From positions 1,056,501 to 1,120,500 of the forward strand of contig CM052358.1 of NCBI GenBank assembly GCA_028551475.1: a DNA stretch of 64,000 nucleotides, given 5' to 3'. Source of the stretch: Casuarina equisetifolia. Its lineage: Eukaryota > Streptophyta > Magnoliopsida > Fagales > Casuarinaceae. How positions within the stretch are numbered: the stretch's first letter is position 1; every line of letters starts with the position of its first letter. Position numbers and translations under genes: made by a program. The notes beneath the pieces were generated by a model. That model did not search any database. It saw only the letters and a list, made by a program, of their open reading frames with translations, and was not told where the DNA came from. Below are positions 50,598 to 63,868 of the stretch, piece after piece.

Positions 50598-53500
50598 GAA
50601 TATCCACCACGACTCAGAGATTTTCTTCTTCGTGCAAAGCTTCTTGATCTAAGAACGGTTTCAAGAAGAAACACTCTCTTTCTCTGTATCAGCAGACTTT
50701 GGAATGAAGATGTCATGGGAGGATACCCAATGATCTTCCACGTTAATGGCAACTGTGCATAAACGGGGCTAGTCTGCTTTCTTTGACTAACTCGTCATTG
50801 GCCATCGAAGTGCATAGCCCACGCAGCGAAGCTTTGGCGTAGGAAGGGGGACCAAAAGGGTGACACAACTTCTGTTCTTATTGGAACCGAGGAAAGGAAT
50901 TTTTTTATGCCTTCCATCTATAAGGGTTTAGGAATCTGCTCACTTTTATGTAAGAATTGATTTAGGAAGTAACACCCCTATGGACGGTTTGGAACAAGAT
51001 GTATTATCCCCCAACATAAAACCCACAACCTAAGTTGACTAGGGGCTATTTGTAAGAGTTATTTAATATTATTTAAATCTTGTTTTAAATTTCTTTGTAT
51101 ACGGTGGACTGACTTTTTACTTTTTTTATAAAAGTGAAAAACAAATCATATCATGTACTAATCTTTCTTCACTAAACATGTTTTGATGAAAAACAACATC
51201 CCTACGAGATAGTCAATTATGATTAAATTTATTATCAAATGCATAACGATATTGTTAAAAGGTTCAAAACTAATTCAAGAGTTGAAAAAATATATTTTTT
51301 ATTTAAACTTTACTATATTAGATTACATACTTAATGTGAAATTTTCCTCTCACACACAAATGTCATAAATGTTACGTCAACAACGCTTTACACAAATACC
51401 ATAAATGTTATGTCAACGATGTGTGATGGTCACAGGTACTATGAACACCGTGAGTGATCCTGTGATTATGATAAAGGGTAAGAACCTTGAGAACCTTTGT
51501 CTCTGTCGGTTCAATAAAGTGATACTCATTCGGACAAAAACAATAGCAAAAGGAAGGTATTCACGAGTGAATGGAACAAGTCAGAGACAGATCGGAGGCC
51601 AGGATTTGAGAAGATTTTTGTAATAAATTTACAGAAATGGAGCCAGAATAGATACTATTTGTGAACTGTGGCTCAGGATGCTTACCTTCTTTTCGACCCA
51701 ATTCTTTAATCGGTCGTTCAATCCTCCTTTTAAACCGCGAAATGGAAACGCACGATTGGGTTGTAAATGTGAAACAGATCGGAGGCAACGTTCTTTGGGA
51801 CAAAACACAGAGAAACAGTTGTATTGTCCGAAGGCTTTCTTTTGTCCTAAGCCACAAAGGTCTGTGCAGTTGCCTATTCACACCAATCCTCGACCAGTTT
51901 ACACTCAAGCCAAACATGTACAGGTCTATCTGTAAATACTTTCAATGTCTTTTGTTGGTTATAAGGTTTTAAGAAATTTGTGTATTTTGTCGTTTTTGGA
52001 GACAAATAAAGAATTTATATATAAAATACATCAATAAAAGATGGTTAGAGGCGTTTATTCTTATAAACAGATCTTACACAATATTACCTCATGTTAAAAA
52101 TGGTCTCTTCAAGCTGTTATGTATGTTGAATAGATAGATCTTTAGTAATTTTGAGAATTTCTTACAAGACTATCAATTGCTTTTGTATGAACGTTATGTG
52201 TGTTTAGAGCATGCCTAAATCTTCCAACAATAACAAATTGACTGTGCAACCAATGAAAATCCGCTGGCTCTTGGTTTCATTGCATATGTAATTTTCATTT
52301 GTCGACTTTGAGCTGTAAAAATTGGGTAATGATACTTTACACATAGCAATTAGTGTCTTGCAACTTGAATAGTTAGAACTAATAAAGGGTCTCTTAGCCT
52401 TGAGTGAAGGATAGATTTTAGTTTTCCTTAATAGGATTTCGTAATCCATTTTGTTTAGTCAAGTTTCTATAGGCCTATTGGCGGCCAATCCAATCTTGCC
52501 CACTCGATCATATTTGTTTATGTTTAATCACAAAATTATTTGAGTTGTTAACAGTTCAAATTTTTAATATTTCAACACATCACCCCGTATGGATCGACGT
52601 TCGTTTTGTCCATCTGGTCTACATCATATCTTCTGAATATTGTAGTTTAACTAGCATAACAAGCATTAATAGTATTCTAATTGATTATATTACTGACTTA
52701 GACACTTATAATATCACTTGATTGCAAAAGCTTATCCTGAATAGTTTACTTATATTTTGGAGTCTGACCTTGCGTTGTTATACCATAATTTATTGATAAA
52801 ACTATGACACCACATGTGAGGGTGTTACTATATTAGCTTTAACGTATAGATTTGAACTTAATTATATTATCTTTCAGCAATTTGAATACAATATCTCTTC
52901 AAGTGAAACTCAGCTTTTTCTATTTTTAAATGTGCTCATGGTACCATATTAAACAATATACAAATAGAAACATGAACATCCCCCACTCCTTTTTAATTAT
53001 TAACTTAACTAAACTTCAATGATTTTTTATTTAAATAGTGGATCGAACGTGCAAACATTTTTTTTCTCTCCTAGAAATAGAGAGAGAGAGAGAGAACAAA
53101 ACATTTAATGAAGATATTGGGTTTAGATATTGGCTCTCGTAAGCAGGCTAGCCCATTAGAATAGGATGGAGTGACAAAGCAGAATTCACAAAACCTGGTC
53201 CGTAATAAGATGTTGTATTTAAATTTGGATTCCTATACCACGTTACAAAATTATTTATATAAAAATAAATTGTCTTATTCCTTGCAAGTGGATAGGAAAG
53301 ATGAAATGAATTTAATAGTAGTTAGAAAATTAATAAATTATGTCAAGATGAAATTACAATAACTGTACAGATGAGTAGTCCCATCAACTGACCCATTACA
53401 ATATCAATGGTCTCCTCTAATTGGAGACACAAATGCACTCGCTGCTGACTAACAAAGAAAGATAAAAGTTGTATCGTTGTCTGGGTGAGATCCAAACACA

Positions 53501-53663
53501 AGCGGTAGAGCTTAAAGTGCAGAACTAAGCGTGAAAGCATTAAAAGTAAGTTAAACTAAAGCTACAAAAATGTGAAAAATTGAAAAGAAAGTGGAAACTT
53601 GATTCAAACCCTTATCTCTTTTGGGATTCCACACAATTAACATCATCAAAATAAGCAAGAAAG
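50598..53663. other. Spacer between GT90 copies B and C
   Basis: Begins with the leader and promoter of copy B. It contains the recurring stretches at 51430-51530, 52200-52470 (as 57940-58160 and 62500-62790) and 52780-53080 (as 46390-46690, 58225-58370 and 63050-63290). Overlapping frames at 51561-51972 on both strands look like chance openings. No gene recognised. Confidence 0.7.
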
Positions 53664-56500
53664 TCATTGTTGTGAAGGCATTGTACAAGGAGGTGTATCT
53701 TTGGGGGACCTTACCAAGGTCTCGTCCATGTACTGTCTGTATAAACCATTCTCAGGACATGCCATGGTTTCTGGACAAACCTCAAAGGCCCTTGGAGGGA
53801 TTGTTGGCTTGTATCTCAAAAGCTTTGAATACTCTGATAATAAGTGGAACATAAAATCGTAGACAAACTCTACTCTCAAATCCTCTCGAATGAATCTGCT
53901 GCCAGCTTGGCCAATGGCTTGTGCCTGCCAAAGAGAAGAGCACATTTTCATAAGAATAGAGAAGGATAGAGAAGGATAGAGAAGGGTAAAATGATAGTTT
54001 TACATTTTTTATTTTATTATGTACATATGTTGTTCAAGAATCTTGAAATAGAAGAAGAGAGGTTTACCTTGTCAGTGTTATTGTTGCCCCATTTGACAGC
54101 AGCCTCAATATCCTTGCATTTATAGGAGGGTCTGATGGGCCAGAAGTGCTGCTTTGGTTTCAAGCTTCGTGTGAAAAAGTCATGATACTTTGGTATGACC
54201 AGCAAGGCCATGGAATCGCAAGCTAAAATATACTTCTCACTCACTGACCATGCTACTCCTTCTATGTATATTTTATATCTTTGGAAAAACCAAAACAAAA
54301 GGAAAAATGTCATAAACAAAAATAGAGAATCATAACGAAATAAAAAGAAAAGAAATTGTGGAGAAAATTGAAAGGAGTTTAATGTTCACCTATGGGTGCA
54401 TTGATCTTCTAGATTTGACTGCTTGAATCCTTGTTGGGTTTCCTTTCCCCAGTCCTGAATGCAAAGAAAAAGTTATTTGTACATATTTGCAAATTTTCTT
54501 TCATAAGTCTATCTCCAAACTTCTAAGATTCTTGTGATCATGGTTGCAAGACCCAAGAGTTTATAGGTTATTCTTTTCTAATAAAACAAGAATCCTACCA
54601 TAGTTGGGCCAAAGCTTTCTCAAAATTTGCAACAAAACAAATGTTATGGAAATGAGTATACTTTGATAACCACTTAAGATGTTAGATTCCCTTAGAACAA
54701 AAGAAAATAATGAATACAATTATTTTACAATATAAAACACATCAAGTTTCAATCACTCCTTTCTTTTAAGTGTAAAAGAAATATTTCTCATGAACTCAAG
54801 CCATGAGCAAAAGGAATAAGTTACTTAAAATTCATAATAGAAGACACTTTTCTCTATAATTATCAAATTATAAGAAAAATAATATTTTATTAAAAAGTAA
54901 TAATAAATCAATATTTTGATAATGTGAGATATATATATATATATATTAGATTTTAACATACCAGTTCATATAACCGAGCATTCCAATCATGTTTGTCAGA
55001 GACATTGCACTTCAGAAGGTCCCTTCTACTTCGAGAGACACTTGGGTTCCCTTTCCAATAAGCATAGGGTACTCTGTCCTGCCACTTGATCCTCCTGTTG
55101 CTTTCTGTGAGGCCCCATAGCAGACCGCCCCATGGCCTTATATTGACTTCAGGCCTTCCAAAAGAAAACACCAATTATAAATCATGGAACTATTATCCTT
55201 AATAAAAAAAATACTCCGAGCTGATCTGAAAGATGCTTTACCAACCCCAGAAGGACCAATCAGGGAAGGCAATGTCATATGACTCCTTGTCCCCGCAATA
55301 ATGGAACACCGGCGGCGGGATCTTACCAAACGGCCACCGGAAGTCACTTTTTGGGACCATCGGCACATCACCACACCCAAACATCAGGTCCAAATCTGGA
55401 ATCTTCCCAGGATACAGCCTCAGAAGTTGCATAATCCCCCATATGGTGTACCAGTCCCTGCTCTGAAACGACTTCCGGTACATCTGAATATAAGCCTTCC
55501 CCTCGAGAATCACAAGTCTAATATCTGCATATTTTTCTCCACTTTCTAGCAGCTCCCTCGTGATTCCCTCACTCTTCCAGGGTCGCAGATCTTCATGGAT
55601 CCACCGGAAGTAATCCGGGCAAGCCACAGATGACGATGCCTCTGTCTGATGAGTCGCCGGATAATCTGTCGGGCATGTTGTCGTGAAGGGCCCATTGGTG
55701 CAGCTTAGATAGTACTCGACTTTAACAGGTGACTTTGCAGGATTGCTGTTGGGAGCGATCTTGAAGAAGAAGTCCCTCGTTATAGAACTCTGGAAAAGAA
55801 TCAGATGTCGTAAAAGGACGAAGAAGTACAGTGAAAGCACAAACAGAAAGGTCCTTAGATGGAAACTAATCAAGTTCAGTGTTTTTTTCCTGTAAAGCTT
55901 ATCCAGAAGCTTCCCAATCCCTTTTTAGAAAAACCCAATAAAATATCGCTATTGGCGTCATTTCCTGGCAAAAGTTGATGCTGGGCGGCTAGAAAAGGAA
56001 TAACACTCTTTACCCACCCCTTGATTTTCCAGGCCACCAAACAGTATTTTCATGACAGCGTGTACCAATATCGTCCTCTCACTTTACCAAAAAGAAAGCA
56101 AAGCAAAATAGATTCTTCTTTTCCCTTGCTAGAACATCCTGTTTCTTTCATTTTCCTACCAACATTTTCTAGGAAAACCCAATATCTCTCCGTTTTCTTT
56201 TTCTAGACTGCTCCTGAATTAGCATGATATGGGAAAAGCCTCTCAACAAGATTAGCTTCGGGAAAAAAGAGCAGTTTCCAAGATCACTTGATATGGTTAA
56301 AACGGAAAAACAGAGGGAATTTACCGGCCAACATCCGAGAAGAAACTTACAACATCGTTCCAGTAGATGAAGGTACTGGTGAAGAGGAGGACGGAGACGA
56401 CGGCGAGGACGGCTCCGGCCCATCTCTTCGCCGGAGCCTCTGTAAACATGCGAACTCTTCGTGAAAAAACCCCACGAACTGAACCAGAAAATTCTCCCAT
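53664..56500 (-). CDS. GT90/CAP10 (DUF821) rumi-like glycosyltransferase, array copy C
   Basis: Six exons on the minus strand: 56351-56500, 55242-55789, 54962-55154, 54390-54454, 54068-54278, 53664-53924; 1428 nt, 475 aa. Start MGEFSGSVRG; an in-frame ATG three codons upstream (56507-56509) is possible but not shared by B. Membrane anchor about 27-47. Exon 2 gives FRWIHEDLRPWKSEGIT, LMFGCGDVPMVPK and FPDWSFWGW; exon 3 gives PEVNIRPWGG and AYWKGNP and ends LYEL, where A and B have VQ or AQ; exon 5 gives RYKIYIEGVAWSVSEKYIL. It ends CTMPSQQ, one residue longer than B. C resembles A and B far more than D, so A-C are recent relatives. Role as for copy A: a predicted Golgi glycosyltransferase with unknown acceptor. 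Confidence 0.93.
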
Positions 56501-58888
56501 AAACACCAACTACCACTGGAAGCTCTTCTTCTTCTTCTTCTTCGAGCAAAGCCCCTTGATCTGAGAATGGTCTCAAGAAGAAACTCTCTTTTATTTCTCT
56601 GTAGAAGCAGACTTTGGAGAGAAAAAAACAAGCGAAAACTCCAGCACATCCTCCACGTAGACGGCAATCATTGAAAACCGTGGCCGAACTGGGACTGCTT
56701 TTGTTGACCAATTCCTTTATGGGGCAGCCCGGAGAATAAGCGCACGCAACATGGCCAGCGGCGGCCAAGAGGTTATAAATAGATGATTTTAGTGTTCTGC
56801 TTATAAATAAATGATTTTAGTATTCTTCTATGAACTTTAATACTAAAATTAGATTCTCTAACATAGTATCAAGTTAGATTTTGGAGGTTACATCCCCGTG
56901 CACAAAGTCGGTTCATAATGGCTTATAATGTGATGTATTCTTTCCGAACATAAACATATAGTTTACTTTCAATTGTAAAGGAGTTTGTTTTATAAACGAT
57001 ATAAGTTGTTTCATATTATTTGTCTTGTCGTGTGGAAACCTATCAGCAACTATTCTGTCCTGATGAGAAACAATGAATCCCACGACTGATGCTGATTAAA
57101 CCCCTAGCCCAATACATAATGATACTATAAAGTTCCGTTAACAATGTTTGATGGTTAGAGGTACTACGATTATGATGATTATGATAAAGGTAAGTGTTGT
57201 CTTCTTTAGATTCAAGAAAAAAGAAAAAAAGAACAAAAAAGGGGGTTTGACAAGTGGTTGTACATATAGATGAGAGACATATCGACAGGATAAGATTTTA
57301 GAAGATGCATAAAAGGATAAAAATGCTCATTTTTGTTAGTTACGATATCTTTTAAGTTGTCTATAATTATAAAGTTTTAAGAAGTTTTATGTTTATTTTG
57401 TCATTTAAACAATTATTATAGAAACTGAAATATAGAAGTCATGTTGATTACTTGTTAATGTAGTGATAAGCTAATAAGGTCTAAAACCTCTTAATCCTAG
57501 TTTAATACCTAAGTGTGTGAATTTGGTTGTATAGTAAATGAAAAAAATGTCAAAGCCAGTGAAAGGATAAATTTATCTAATGGCTCATTACATATAAAAG
57601 ATCTAAAATAAAAAGTACATTACTTTTGTATGTGTTGAGAATTATGTTGTCCCATACCAAAAATGGATGGCCAATTCTATAGCCTTATTAATGACTAAGG
57701 ATGTATCACCTTTAACGTAAGTTTAAAGGTTGGACCTCAATTTTAAAATGATATCAAAGTCAAGTTATAACCAAGCTAGGCTTTCGAGCTAGATTTTTTC
57801 TCATATAGGGCTTAGATATTATCTTGTTACTTAGCATGTGCCTTTCCGAAAGGGAGTATGTTAAAAATTATGTTAACAATATGAATGTTATGTGCATATG
57901 CAGAATATAATCCACATAATTCTTCTAACACTAAGAAGTTAACTTTATTATACCTGCAAAGTCCCCTGGCTCTTGGTTTCATTGTATATCTAATTTTCAT
58001 TTGTCGAATTTAGCTGTAAAACAGAGCTAGCATGGCCTACTTGAAAATTTAGAACTAATAATGGGTCTCTGCCCCGAAGGAAGGAGAGATTTGCGTTCAT
58101 CAGGCTTTGGAATTTGTGTTTTCATTAAAAATATTTGGTAGTCAATTTTACTAGTCAAATTTCTCGAGATCTGCAGCACGGCAATCAAGTCGCACCCACT
58201 TGTTCATTTTTTATTTTTTTTATGTTTAATAATACCATGTTAAAATATAGGGGAAGAGAAAACCCAATATTCCTCCCACATCCTTCTTGTCAGTGTCTTA
58301 CCAAAACTTCAACGATTCTTTACCTAAGCAGTGGATCATAAGTGCAGAGGCTTTCTTTGTTTATAAGTTTTGTCTTTTGGTTATAGAGAAGTTTCTTAAA
58401 AAGTGTCCATTTCATTCTTTAATATGCATTTTCAAGAAAGAGAAATATTTACACAATAAGATTCTCAACTTAAAAAATTGACGATAGGGCATAATACCCT
58501 ATTACTCTTAGGATGAGCCAAACTATAAGTGAGAGGATGGAGTTATAAAATATAGATTTGATGACTCAATTCGTGAAGAGGTGTTACACATGAACTTGAA
58601 TTTTAATATAATATTAAAAAAAGCATAATTTCTTATATTATATCCAATTTTTAAGAGATTGAGACATCTTAGCATTTAATGAAAATCTCAAATCAAAATA
58701 TTATCAACTTAGGACAACTATTATTTAACAAAATTATTTTATTTGTCTAAAAATGAATAATTAGGTTTAACATCTTTTAGAATAGTAACTAAGTCTTTTA
58801 AAGTAATCTCTTCTCATATACTATTCATTGATGAGTACGCTAACAACACCAATAACTTAGAATACATGTAAATGCCTGCAGGCAATCG
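56501..58888. other. Spacer between GT90 copies C and D
   Basis: The leader of copy C comes first (to about 56770). Beyond it lie the recurring stretches at 57130-57210, 57940-58160 and 58225-58370. The segment 58480-58888 resembles 63540-63868, the 3' flank of copy E, so the D and E flanks are related. No gene recognised. Confidence 0.7.
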
Positions 58889-61800
58889 TTAGTAGGGGGA
58901 AAAATAATTTTCCCACATTTCCACTTGTTTTATCGTCTTGTCCTTTCCCTGATAAACTTCTCCTAATGAGGAAGGATCAAAGGGAGGAGGCATGGTGCAT
59001 GGGGCTGAATCACTTGGAGCCTTCACCATCGACTCCACCATAAACTTCTTCCAGGTCCCGCCGGCGGGACAAGCCATTGTTTCCGAACAGAGCTCAACCG
59101 CTGCTGAAGGTATCGACGGCTTGAATCTCAAGAGCTTAGCGTATTCGTTTAACAAATGAAACATGTAATCATATATGTACTCCATCTTTAGATCCTCATG
59201 TATGAAGCTGCTTGCTGCCTTCCCTATTGCTTGAGCCTGGAAGCCACAGACAAAGAAGAGGACAAACAGGAAGAAGAAAAGCAATGAATCAAAGCCCATC
59301 AACTATTAAACTCCTAAAAATTTGGTGCGTGTCCAACATCATAATTATATTGACGTGTTATATTTCTTAAATGTAGATATATTTTTCTTTTTTACAAGTC
59401 AATGTTTTTTGGAGAAAAGAAAAGAAAGTGCTTACGAAAGAAATAACGGAGAGATTTCTTTGGTTAATCAACAAAATTATGGCAATCAGGGCCACTTCAT
59501 GTGTTAGCATCCTTGTAGGGAACAACTGGATTTTCCGGCGAGGTGGGAAATTTTAGGCCGTGGTGGGGCGGCGTTTGACTTATCAGTGTCAAGGTCTGTG
59601 GGAAACCAAACGGTTCTATGGGGAGGATAGAAATCATAGGAAACTAAGCAAACAAGTCCCAATTCCATTGATACCAAAAAGCCCCGTTTAGACGTTACAT
59701 GAAGTGGAATATAAAAGGGAGTAGACGGACCCAGGTCAAGCTGAGATATTGTGCCTCATCTAGGCCCATAAAATCATGACTACCAAAATTAGCTCTGGCC
59801 TTTATTGAGAACCGGGAAATTGACACCTAAACAACAAATTGGATCCTTCACTCGTGGTCTCAAGGATGGAATCCATATTGACATCTAGGCCTCTAAACCT
59901 GAATTCTTATTGGCTCTATTGGTTTGGCTAGGGCATATGGGCCCGAAAACCAATGTGGTATGTGTCTTGGAAAAACAAGAATTTTATATCTTATTTGTGT
60001 CTTTATAAACAAAGAATTCTAACTCATATCTTAGCAATAATAACATGGATCTTAATTACAATAGTCTAAGTCAAACCATCTAACAATGTTACTTCCTAAA
60101 TAAATTTAGGACTTACCCATATAACCAAGAATTCTAACTTACACTTTAGAAATGTGGGACTTAACATCCACGTAAGAATAGTCTTATATTATTAATATAT
60201 TGACATTTTATATTTTTTATATGTAGAAGTGTCTCCTTTTTTATCAATCAATTTTAAAATTAAAAAATTAGGCTTTCTTTCAAATATTGTTTAAATAGTA
60301 AAATTTGTGTGATATTTGTAGGGGAGAGAAAAAGGAACCTTTGCCATGTGATTGTTGCCCCATTCTACAGCAAACTTAAGAGAGGTGCACGTGTTGGTGT
60401 CGCTTATAGGCCAGTAGTGTTGTAATGGCACCAAGCCTCTACTGAAGAAATCATGGAAATGAGGCTTAACGAACAAGGTCATTGCATCACAAGCTAGGAT
60501 GTATTTCTCACTCACAGACCACCCAGTTCCTTCTATGTATATCTTGTATCTAATCCAAATCAAACTTTTACAGGTTAAAAAGAGAAAGTAGGGAGCAATT
60601 TAAGATGATAATTAATAAACAAATAGTTTTTTAGATATAATCACATATTGTATTTACCTGTGAGTGCACTGATCTTCTAAATTTGATTGTTTGTACCCTT
60701 TTTTAGCTTCTGCATCCCAGTCCTAAAATTAAAATGCATCAATGTTAAAATGTTTCACATTATTTATATTATACTAGGAAATATTTTCTAAATAAAAAAA
60801 TTGCAATATGTTACAATAACCTGTATATATAGAAGAGTGTTCCAACTATCAGAGCCATTACATTTTAAAAGGTCTCTTCTATTTGGAAACACAAACGGAT
60901 TTCCCTTCCAAAAAGCATAGGGTACCCTGTCCTTCCACTTGGTTCTTTTGTTGCCTTCCTTGATGTCCTCCAATATGCTTCTCCATGGCCTTATGTTGGT
61001 CTCTGCCCTGTAAGTGAGTAAAGATTAGTACAATTTTCAAGAAGAAAACAAAGTTTGTGATGAATTCCTTTTCATATCACAACCTTAAAACATAACATAT
61101 GATTTATCGTCTATAATAAAGTATAACATGTTATTACCAGCCCCAGAAAGACCAGTCCGGGAAGACGATATCCAAACTCTCCCTGTCTGAACAGTACCGG
61201 AACAAAGGCGGTGGACCGGCGTTTGGGCTAAGGAAGTTCTCAGACCGGACGACAGGCCAATCGCTGCAGTCAAACATAAGTTCTAAGTCCGGCAACCTGC
61301 CAGGGTACCACCTCAGAAGCTGCACAATGCCCCACAAAGTAAACATGTCTCTTGTCTGAATTGACTGCCGATACTTCTCCACGTAGGCCTTCCCGTCGAC
61401 AATCACAAGCCTGAAATGCGCCGTCCTCCGGGCTCGCTCCACCATGTCTCTCGTGATTCCGGTGCCCTTCCAGTGCCGTAAGTCCTCGTGGATCCAGCGG
61501 AAGAATGGTGGGCATGTTTCGTTGAGCGGGTCAGAATTTGCTGATTTGTGTTTGGTGGGGTAGTCACCCGGACAGGTTTTTATGAGGTTTCCTTGGGTGC
61601 ATTTGAGTGCAAATTCTTGCTTTTTTGGTGATTTTGTTGCTCCGAAAATCGCTTTCTGAGTGCATTTACCTGAAAATACAGACTGCCAACAGAAAAAGAA
61701 AAGACACAGATAGAAGCATATATACATGCGATCAGATACAGTGCTTTTATTGTTGCGCCCATGAATATTGAAAGAGCTTTAACTGTTGTGGATTCAGAAG

Positions 61801-61960
61801 GACTTACAGCATTAACCCAGCCTGCGCAAACCAAGACACAGACAAGGAGGAAGAACAAGAAGAAGTTCTTTACTCGCCGCCGGCTGGATCCACAGACATG
61901 CTTATGGAGCCCTGACGCTGTCCATACGACTTTAACTTGTTTCTCATTGTTCGCTTTCAT
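58889..61960 (-). CDS. GT90/CAP10 (DUF821) rumi-like glycosyltransferase, array copy D (long C-terminus)
   Basis: Six exons on the minus strand: 61808-61960, 61138-61682, 60821-61007, 60658-60722, 60339-60549, 58889-59236; 1509 nt, 502 aa. The N terminus (MKANNEKQVKVVW) is unrelated to copies A-C, but a membrane anchor follows at about 32-50. Motifs: FRWIHEDLRHWKGTGIT, LMFDCSDWPVVRS (A-C have CGDVPMVPK), FPDWSFWGW, then AETNIRPW, AFWKGNP, RYKIYIEGTGWSVSEKYIL and SETMACPAGG. Exon 3 is two codons shorter than in A-C. The tail continues past CTMPPP with FDPSSLGEVYQGKDKTIKQV and EMWENYFSPY, the usual end of plant GT90 proteins, so D keeps the ancestral C terminus. It is the most diverged of the complete copies, which suggests an older duplication. 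Confidence 0.93.
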
Positions 61961-63868
61961 AATGTCTTTGCAGGTCCTCCCCCTTTATGTCAACTTCTGA
62001 TCAGTACAGAGAACAAAGACAATACAAGCTCCGCAAGAGACGAAACTCCCATAGCCTTAGAAAGTCAAAATCAAAGCCTTTGAATCAGCCATTACCTCCA
62101 CCGATACTCTCAACGTAATTGCAATCCTCTCTCTTCAAAGTTACAAAAAAAAAAAAAAAAACAGCGTAGCCAACGTCGTAAAGTATCCAAAATGTACTTG
62201 GTTTTTACTCAATAGGGAATACCGCTTAGCCACTTAGTTTTCTTTCCTTTTCGTTTCCAGAGTTTCCAAAGTTTCTTCCAAAAAAAAGAAGAAAACCAAG
62301 TTGAAAAAAATAATTGTATTGTCTTGAGAATTTATAAGATACTTTATATAGACACGTAAATATAGAGTTGTAAAAGGGAAGAATCAAGAGAAATATTCAT
62401 AATGCAAGAAGGAAAGGAAAGAAGCACTTTTTCCGATTCTATCTTCTAAAATCACCTCCTACAAACTCCCATAGAAATATAGATAATTCTATGATTATGT
62501 AATTTCTTCCAACACTAACAAGTTTGACTCACAACAAATGCAGAAGTCCCTAACTCTTGGTTTCATTGTATATTTAATTCTCATTGGTGGACTTTGAGTT
62601 GTGAAAGAGGGCTAACATAGCTTACATACAACACTTACTGTCCTGCAGCTTAAAAAATTAGAACTAATAATGGGTCTCCAAGCGCCGAGTGAAGGAGAGA
62701 TTTGAGATCATCGAGACTTTGGAATTCGTGTTTTCGTTTACAATATTTGGTAATCCATTTTATTAGTCAAATTTTTCTACACCGTGCCAACTCGTTCATA
62801 TTTGTTTATGTTTAATCACATAATTACTTAAATTGTTTGCTAATCAAAATCTTGATTTTTCAACACGATACCCCATATGGATGGCCATTTTTTGTCTGTT
62901 ATGATTTACATCAAATCTTCTGAATATTGTAAATTCCTACCGAAACCAGCTGTTAATGATATTTTAATTGGTTACATTAAGGACTTGACATTTATGGATA
63001 TTACTTTATTTGGATATTGTATATATTAATGTGAAACCCTTTTTTGTATTTAAATATGTATTTATGATACCATTTTATTTTTTTATTTTTTATTTTTTGG
63101 AGGATGGGTGGCCAATATTCATGATACTATGTTAAACGATATTTGAAATAGAAAACTCAATATTCATGTCACACTATTTTAATTTGTACTTTAACTAAAC
63201 TTTAATGATTATTTATCTAAGGTATGAATCAAAAGTGCAAAAACGCTCTATGAGTGGAGTTTTTTTTTTCTTTTTGAGTATAGATTTATGTTTATAAAAA
63301 ATTATTAGTTTTCCAATCCCACGCCGCTACTCCTAAATGGGTGGGGTGGTAAATAGTTATGATACTAAGTTTCTCTTTATGGTTCAAACATAAGACATGA
63401 GGCTTAGCTCTATACCAATTATAAAAAATACAATTATAGAGTAGGAAGGCTTAAATCTATTAGTATGGCAAGTTTAATTACTTATGTATATTATTACCCA
63501 CCTAGCCCCTATAAGCTTGTAACAAGAAACACTTACATAATGAGATTATCAATTTAAGATATTGACTATGGGGGACAAAAAAGCCTATCACTCCAAGCAT
63601 GAGCTAATTCACAAGTGAAAGGATGGAGCTATGGAACATAAATTGGGAGATTTCAACTATGTTGAGGTGCGAGGCATGAACTTAAATCCTAATACCATAT
63701 TTAAAAAATAAAATAAAAAAGCTTAGTTCCTAAAACCTTTTAAAGTTGAACGATCTCTTCTCATATACTATCCATTATGAGTAAATTAACATCACCGAGA
63801 ACTTATAATACATGTAAATCCTTGCTGGTAACCGTCAGTTGAAATAAAATATAAAATATAAAATGTAC
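61961..63868. other. Spacer between GT90 copies D and E
   Basis: Leader and promoter of copy D, an A-run near 62143-62161, then the recurring stretches at 62500-62790 and 63050-63290, and the E 3' flank from about 63540. No gene recognised. Confidence 0.7.
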
